Below are positions 29,559 through 35,087 of a DNA stretch of 35,087 bases, one piece after another. The DNA is taken from the NCBI GenBank assembly GCA_023853785.1, contig JAJIRX010000943.1, positions 1-35,087 of the forward strand, in the 5' to 3' direction. Position 1 is the stretch's first letter. Each line of letters begins with the position of its first letter. Origin of the DNA: Psilocybe azurescens (lineage: Eukaryota > Basidiomycota > Agaricomycetes > Agaricales > Agrocybaceae). The position numbers and the translations under genes are program-made. The notes under the pieces were generated by a model that had not been told where the DNA came from, did not search any database, and saw only the letters and a list, made by a program, of their open reading frames with translations.

Positions 29559-30575
29559 GAGGTTTTTACCCACACCCAGGTATTTCATGTGGAGTCCACC
29601 AACTCCAGCATGGAGTTAGTCAATTCCACATGGAGTTTGGCAACCCTTTTTTGCAGGTGTCCCAGCCATTTATGATGGAGACTCCACATGAAGTCCAGCT
29701 GGAATCCACTCATCCTCCATGTGGGCCAATGTGGAGGATGTGGAACTCCATGTGGACTCCATATGGAACTTCATGTGGAGTTCCACATCCTCCATATGGA
29801 TTTCATGTGGATTTAAGTCATAAATCATGTATATCGGCATGAATACACAATTTTAGGGCCAAATTCAAATGGACTCCAGGTGGAGGAAGGTCCCTGGATT
29901 TTATTTATATTGACAATGAGGCTGCAGACAAGAAAGACCGTGATGACAAGGATGCAGATGTGGATGAGGATGATCATGACCCTGATCATGATAACAATGG
30001 AATATACATACGTGGATGTGGATGACCACAACAACAAGGACATGAACACAGATGACCATGACAATGAGAACATGAACACAGATAACCATGACAACAAGGA
30101 CACAGGCAAGGGCAAGGTCAAGAGCAAGGCTGACAGAAACAGTGAGTGTGAGGGGGTAAGGCCAAGGCCAAGGCCAACAGCAACAGCAAGTGCAAGGGGG
30201 TGAGAGCAAGGCTGAGGGTGAGTGCAAAGCCAACAGCAATGGCAATGGCAGAGGTAAACATATTTCAGTTGGAATTCAACTGGATTCTATTTCATGAAGT
30301 TAAAGTTGAGAACTCCAACTGGAGTCCACCTGGACTCCAGGTGGATTCTAATTGAACTCAGGTGGACTTAAGTGAACTTGTTTGGAGTCCACCTAGAGTC
30401 TACCTGGACTCTATCTGGAATTGTTTGAGTCCACCTGGAGTCCATCTGGACTCCATTTATCAAAAATAATTTTTGAACCTTTATTACATGTTCCGAATGG
30501 ACTCCATGTGGAGTCCACCACTTTTATATGTAGTTGGTGGACTCCACATGGAGTTCTTGGTGAGGTAAAGTACAC
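29559..30575 (+). mobile_element. 1,017-bp non-autonomous element with 8-bp target duplication
   Basis: Perfect flanking repeats CTAGTTTA (29551-29558 and 30576-30583) lie inside Tc1-B, and Tc1-A shows the empty site (CTAGTTTATAT). Ends are imperfectly inverted: GAGGTTTTTACCCACACC against GTGTACTTTACCTCACC. Subterminal CATGTGGAGTCC-type words lie at both ends. The centre (29900-30250) is a D/N-rich array and carries the CAGTTGGAATTCAACTGG palindrome (30266-30283) shared with the E family. No transposase. The 8-bp duplication fits hAT or KDZ-type movement. Confidence 0.82.
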
Positions 30576-30822
30576 CTAGTTTATATAGATACCCATATTT
30601 TAATGGGCCACAAAGAAACTGTCTGGATGTGTTATTTTTATAAACAAAATTAATAATAATAAATGAACCAAACAAATACAAACATATGTTATATCGCCTG
30701 AATGCTGTAATGCAGGGCTCTCCAGTACATTTTAAATCATGTAATTTTATAAGGAATACATGGTGTTATAGTCAATTTAAGTTCAATTTCAAAAACATCC
30801 AGACAGTTTTTGAGTCATTATA

Positions 30823-32423
30823 CAGTCAGGGACAAAACTGTTCAAATAATTTTTGAAGTTGGACTGTTCCTTGAATAACTCAAGAACAACTCAATTAAAC
30901 AAGTTAAAACTTTGCACAGTGGTAAAGTATCATATGAATAACATGTTCTAATTTGTTTCATTATGTAATCTTAATTTCTTCCTACACTATTCTTATTTTA
31001 CTGGCACAAGTCCATTTGAACAGTTTTGTCCCTCTCATGTAGAAAACAGTATTTTAATATTCTTGTACTTGGTATAGCCTCCTTTTGCCTGTAATACAGC
31101 CTGAACTATTCTAGGCATGTTTTCTATCAGATTTGACAGACAGAGGCTGGAATATTATTCCACTCCTTCTGTACTCTTTCTCACAACTCTGCAATTCCAG
31201 ATGCTGGCTCATTATACTCTCCAAGTCTAGTTTTGAAATGATGCCAAAGGTGTTCAATTGGATTGAGGTCTGTTGATTGAGAGGGCCACTTCATAACTTC
31301 TAACCCATTATCTTGCAGCTAGTTCTGGGTCTTCTTGCTCTTGTGTTTGGGGTCATTATCTTGCTTAAAAAGTATATCTGTGGGCTTTTTGTGTAATATC
31401 TGATAGATTCTTGAAGTTCATCATCCAAGATGCTGATAAAAGATAAGCATCCATCCTCCCATCAATGTTGGTTGCATATCCAGATCATTCCCAGAACATA
31501 CAACCCCAGAACGTCAGAAAACCTCCTCCAAACTTGACTGTCTCCTGTACCAGCCTGTCACTTGACCCCTCTCCTGGCCTTTTCCACACCCATTTCTTTC
31601 TATCTGATCCCAAGCAATTGATTTTGGTCTCATCTGACCATATAACCCTCTTCCAATCCTCCACTGTTCAGTCTTTGTGCACTTTTTAAAGTTCATTCTA
31701 AGCTCTCTATGTCTTTTGGAGAGAAAAGGTTGTTTTTGCTTGGTTACAGCCTTCATTCCAGTGCTCCTGAGTGCTCTCTGTACAGTCTTCACAGAAAATA
31801 ATGTGTTGGTCATGTTTTGCAGAGTTTTAGCAACCTCAGTGGCATTTGCAGCCTTTTGAGAAGTGATAAGATGAATAGCTTATTGGGTATTAGCAGACAA
31901 AAGCTTGCATAGATGGCCTCCAGCAGATTTTAAAAGTGTTGAGCAATGTTGGGAGTGAATATTGGATATAGAACCAATACTTATACCAGTGGTTGTGGAG
32001 ATAGCATGACTGACTGGCCTTTATTAAGCAGTTCAAGAACATGGTTGTGTTGAGCAGGAGTGAGTGATCATATGAGTGTTTGAGTGAGAATTTAATGTGG
32101 ATAGTAGTGTAAACTTAAACACAGAGTATATATACACATTTTTAATAAATCACATAATTTTATTTGTACTTATTGCTTTGATTAAACAAAGTCACATGTT
32201 TGGTATATGAGAGGGACAAAACCATTCAAATAGACTTGTGCCAGTAAAATATTGATAGTGTAGAAAGAAATTATAGATTATATAATGAAACAAATTGGAA
32301 CAAGTTAGTCACATGATACTTTACCACTGTGCAAAGTTTGAACTTGTTTGGTTAAGCTGTTCTTGAGTTATTCAAGGAACAGTCCAACTTCAAAAATCAT
32401 TTGAATGGTTTTGTTTCTCACTG
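30823..32423 (-). mobile_element. Tc1/mariner element Tc1-C, full length (1,601 bp), dead
   Basis: Ends are CAGTCAGGGACAAAACTG at 30823 and, inverted, CAGTGAGAAACAAAACCATT ending at 32423, with TA on both sides (30821-30822 and 32424-32425). It sits directly against Tc1-B, sharing the TA. Each end has an inner inverted copy of the end motif (31011-31037 on the left). It is a different subfamily from A and B, closer to Tc1-D. Confidence 0.9.
31035..32090 (-). pseudogene. Tc1-like DDE transposase (Tc1-C), decayed
   Basis: Reading leftwards: a helix-turn-helix region (LELLNKGQS near 32035, then STTTGISIGSIS), LITSQKAANATEVAKTLQN, then SVKTVQRALRSTGMKAVTKQ, KQPFLSKRHRELRMNF, SDETKINCLGSD (first catalytic Asp present; the residue after Asn is Cys where Tc1-D has Arg), KQDNDPKHKSKKTQN (second Asp) and STDLNPIEHLWHHFKTRLGEY (third catalytic Glu). 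So the DDE triad survives at the residue level, but frameshifts and stops lie between the blocks, for example after RHRELRMNF and in LLSANTQ-stop. Inactive. Confidence 0.87.
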
Positions 32424-32582
32424 TATATAAAACCAGAGATTTAGTGATAAAATTGAGCAACCTGGAGTTACAACTGAATTTTCAGCACTGAATAGTCACT
32501 GGTAATATAATTGCACTCTATCTTAATATTTCTATTATCTGGAGCATTAACATTGTCATAGAGTTATATTATAAATTTTATA

Positions 32583-33484
32583 GTGCTGAAAAGCATATTA
32601 AAAACAACCAAAAAATACCAAAATTTTTATGCAATGGAATATGACATTTTCATCAGGTGTCTAAATTTCAGTAACACAAGTTTAATCATGCAGTTCAAAA
32701 ATAAATTCTATCTTCAAGTCAAAGGTCTAGCAATGGGAGTTGCTAGTTCTCCAGATTTAGCTAACCTCTACAGGTACCACTTTGAAAAATGCTCTGATAT
32801 TTTAAACCATCCTGACATGGTCTTCTACAGAAGATACATTGACAACTGTCTTGGTATTATTTATGCAGAATCAGTGCAAGCAGCTCTCAAATTACTCAAA
32901 AGACTATTGTATTTGATGAATGTGTGATTGAATGGGCTGTTTCCGACACTGGATGTCAATTTCTTGACAGCTTCCTCTTTAAGGAGTCTGGAAAACTTCA
33001 TTGAAAGCCATATGTCAAGGCCAGAAACAATTGAGAACAAGTTCCATGGATATCACATCACCCAATGGATGTCAAAAGAGGCGACTACATTGGGGAGTTA
33101 TCCTGGTTGGCCATGTTATGTAGTTCAAAGGATATCTATATAGAGGCAATTAAAGACCTTAACACTCTCTATATCACACATGGCTATCCCAAAAAACTAG
33201 TCATGAGCTGGTGTAAGAAAAACATACAAAACATTGGGAAAAGCAGTTTGCATCACGAGCTGCAGAGCATGATGAAAGTGTTCTTGTACTTAAAACCAGA
33301 TACAATGAAGTATGGAATTGGTTCTCAGCTGCTGAACTTGGAAAAACTGTTACTGAGTACTGGTCAGAGTGGTATACTCATGCTGAAAAAGGAGACTTTA
33401 GTATCTCCACCTCCAGACCCTTTATCAAACCTAGTAACAATGATGTTAGGGTTTCCTTTATTTACTTTCATCTTCATTACTTGA
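32583..33484 (+). pseudogene. reverse transcriptase remnant, Penelope-like candidate
   Basis: RNA-dependent DNA polymerase motifs are clear: YLQVKGLAMGVASSPDLANLY (32706-32768), then VFYRRYIDNCLGIIYAE, where YIDD is expected and the second Asp has become Asn (32844-32846). After a frame change near 32905 come IEWAVSDTGCQFLDSFLFKE and KPYVKARNN (stops where Trp is expected), then ISHHPMDVKRGDYIGE, HGYPKKLV and, in another frame after about 33278, VLVLKTRYNEVWNWFSAAELGK. The AMG, YIDD and HP-KRG pattern is reminiscent of Penelope-like elements (endonuclease-lacking types are known in basidiomycetes). That subclass is my inference; RT identity is firmer. Only the palm-to-thumb part remains, squeezed between Tc1-C and Tc1-D. 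Inactive. Confidence 0.65.
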
Positions 33485-33845
33485 TTATCTTTTATCTTTT
33501 ATCTTTTACAGTGAGGGACAAAACTGTACCAATGTTTTAAGTATTTCCAATAAGTCATGAATAACTTGGGAACTAAAAAGCTAAAGTCTTAAAATTTTAA
33601 AGATAGGTAGCCTTGGATATCATCTATCTAACCAAATGACAAAATTATGTAATTATGTTTTTTCCCACACTATAAATTGTTTAATAAAATAAGTACATTG
33701 GTACAGTTTGTCCCTCTCAGTCAAATCACCTGACTTTGTTGATTATAATCAAATATATATAAATAAAATAACATGATTCAAGTGAAAAGACTATATATAC
33801 TCTTGTACATTGATTACAACACCCTCAACTTATCATTTCACCATG

Positions 33846-34852
33846 CACTGACTTACTATTGCCCAATGCACCCACATTATCTTTCTTAATAAAGGTGATT
33901 CTGCTCATCAAATTGAAGCAACTACTGATGTTTCCATGCCCTCTATATCTCATATCTACAACAAACACTGTCCTGATCTTGCCAAGTCCACTGGTGGCCA
34001 TCCTTGGAAACTTTCACCCCAATGTGCTGGAGAGTAGAGGTTGTTTTTCTTGACTACAGCCTTTAGACCAATGTTTTGAAGGGCCCAGCAAACTGTTTTG
34101 ATGTGAGGGACTGATTGGTGACTTCTTTGAAGGTTTTGGCAACCTCAACAGCATTTTCAGCCTTGCGAGAAGTGATAAAGACAAAGTGCATACTAACGCT
34201 ATAAGAGAGAACATATGGACTTTGCAATGGCTCATCTACACTGGACTATTGATGACTGGAAGAAGGTTGGCTTTACAGATGAGACTAAAGTCAATCGTAT
34301 GGGGTCAGATGGGAGGAAATGGGTGTGGAAAATGCCAGGAGAAGCACTTTCTGATAGGCTGGTAGAAGGCACAGTCAAGTTTAGAGGAGGATTTTTGATG
34401 TTTTGGGGCTGTATGCTTTGGGAAGGAGTTGGATATGGGGTCAAGATTTGATGGGAGGATGGATGCTGACCTTTGTGTCTCCATTCTGGAAGATGAACTC
34501 CAACAAAGCCTTGTATATTACAACAAAAATTCTGAAGATGTTATTTTCAACGAGACAATGACCCAAAGCACAAGAGCAAAAAAGCTATGAAGTGGCTAGA
34601 AGACAGCGGTACAGAGATTATGGTATGGCCCCACAATCAGCAGACCTTAACCCAATTGAACACCTTTGGGTTCATCTCAAAACAAGACTTGGAGACTATG
34701 AAAACCATCTATTTAGTATAGCAGAACTTTGGGAAAGGGTTCAGAAGGTTTGGAATGAAATTCCAGCTTCTGTGTATCAGAATTTGATAAAGAGTATGTC
34801 TAGAAGGGTAGCAGCTGTTGTAAAAGCCCAAGGAGGATACACCAAGTACTGA
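33846..34852 (+). pseudogene. Tc1-like DDE transposase (Tc1-D) with an internal inversion
   Basis: The helix-turn-helix part is open: THIIFLNKGDSAHQIEATT, VSMPSISHIYNKHCPDLAK, GGHPWKLSPQ. The next ~165 bp are inverted, and the sense pieces are readable only on the minus strand. The gene then resumes with YKREHMDFAMAHLHWT, GFTDETKVNRMGSDGRKW (first catalytic Asp), VEGTVKFRGGFLMFWGCMLW and a stop at 34449. In other frames come LCVSILEDELQQSLVYYN, RDNDPKHKSKKAMKW (second Asp), SADLNPIEHLWVHLKTRLGDY (Glu) and RRVAAVVKAQGGYTKY-stop at 34852. All catalytic residues exist, but the inversion and at least three frameshifts inactivate it. Confidence 0.88.
34033..34200 (-). other. ~165-bp inversion inside the Tc1-D transposase
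   Basis: On the minus strand this segment reads FITSRKAENAVEVAKTF, EVTNQSLTS and, one frame over, NIGLKAVVKKNN. This is exactly the part missing between LSPQCAGE and YKREHMDF on the plus strand, and it matches LITSQKAANATEVAKTLQN...GMKAVTKQ of Tc1-C. Confidence 0.85.
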
Positions 34853-35087
34853 TTATTGTAATATAGTATATAATTTTCAAGAGGGACAAAACTATACTAA
34901 TGTATTTATTTTATTAAACAGTTTATAGTGTGGGAATAAAAGATGATTACATAATTTTTGTTATATGGCTAGATAGATAATATCCAAGGCTACCTATCTT
35001 TAAAATTTCAAGACTCTAGCCTTTTTAGTTCCTAAGTTATTCATGATTTATTAGAAATATCTGAAACATTGGTATAGTTTTGTCTCT

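Larger units (their letters stand above)
28618..30820 (+). mobile_element. Tc1/mariner element Tc1-B, 5'-truncated and split by an insertion
   Basis: Same family as Tc1-A. The left end is missing. The body runs to 29558, is interrupted by the element at 29559-30575, and resumes at 30576 to the right end (AACATCCAGACAGTTTTTGAG...), finishing at 30820 next to a TA. The internal inverted end motif AAACTGTCTGGATGTG is near 30615. Confidence 0.88.
33509..35087 (+). mobile_element. Tc1/mariner element Tc1-D, cut by the window edge
   Basis: The left end CAGTGAGGGACAAAACTGTACC starts at 33509 after a TA (33507-33508). The inner inverted copy is at 33691-33720. The right end reaches GTTTTGTCTCT at the last base; by comparison with the left end about five bases (CACTG) and the TA are outside the window. 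Confidence 0.9.

Noticed and set aside
33859..34053. 64-residue Leu/Ile-rich open frame as a separate gene
   Set aside because: It is an off-frame reading of the Tc1-D helix-turn-helix region.

Overview
This window looks like a nuclear, transposon-dense segment of a basidiomycete (probably Agaricomycetes) genome. Reasons seen in the sequence: very short GT-AG introns (45-101 bp), a KDZ-family transposase with a CxC2-type cysteine cluster, several Tc1/mariner elements with TA duplications, and basidiomycete-style KDZ-associated proteins. I found no intact housekeeping gene, tRNA, rRNA or CRISPR. Almost every recognisable gene is decayed by single-base frameshifts or stops.

Layout. (1) 1-9.85 kb is the GC-richer, gene-like part. 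A KDZ transposase pseudogene lies on the minus strand (787-4486). It is head-to-head with a plus-strand gene remnant (5114-7020) encoding a charged protein with a zinc-ribbon-like Cys cluster. A second plus-strand remnant (7814-9843) has one clear 52-bp intron. The 3' flank of the 5114-7020 gene resembles 431-700, so bases 1-420 probably hold the end of a paralogue. (2) 9.97-17.65 kb is a composite element with two ~2-kb arms in inverted orientation around a ~1.4-kb spacer. It carries a KDZ-associated (CxC5/CxC6-like, tentative) gene, and its arms contain a 320-bp MITE with a perfect 8-bp target duplication. (3) 17.65-19.26 kb holds further truncated copies. (4) 19.26-20.87 kb is a complete but dead Tc1 element (Tc1-A). 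(5) 20.9-24.96 kb is a second large inverted repeat made of elements with Asp/Asn-rich minisatellite bodies and subterminal TGGACTCCA-type repeats; it includes a 17-bp array and a nested palindrome. (6) 25.7-28.6 kb has a MITE, another fragment of the KDZ-associated gene, a related repeat element and terminal fragments. (7) 28.6-35.1 kb has Tc1-B (split by a 1,017-bp non-autonomous element), Tc1-C, a reverse-transcriptase remnant (Penelope-like is my best guess) and Tc1-D, whose transposase contains an internal inversion. Tc1-D ends about 5 bases beyond the window.

How it fits together: the DNA is a nested record of insertions. The clearest results are a MITE whose removal, with one target copy, restores an open frame through the KDZ-associated gene; stop codons shared between Tc1 copies, suggesting spread of already dead copies or parallel CGA-to-TGA decay; a shared AGTACTT terminus; and a shared 19-bp palindrome in the Asp-rich elements. 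No autonomous, intact mobile element is visible, so activity would need transposases supplied from elsewhere.
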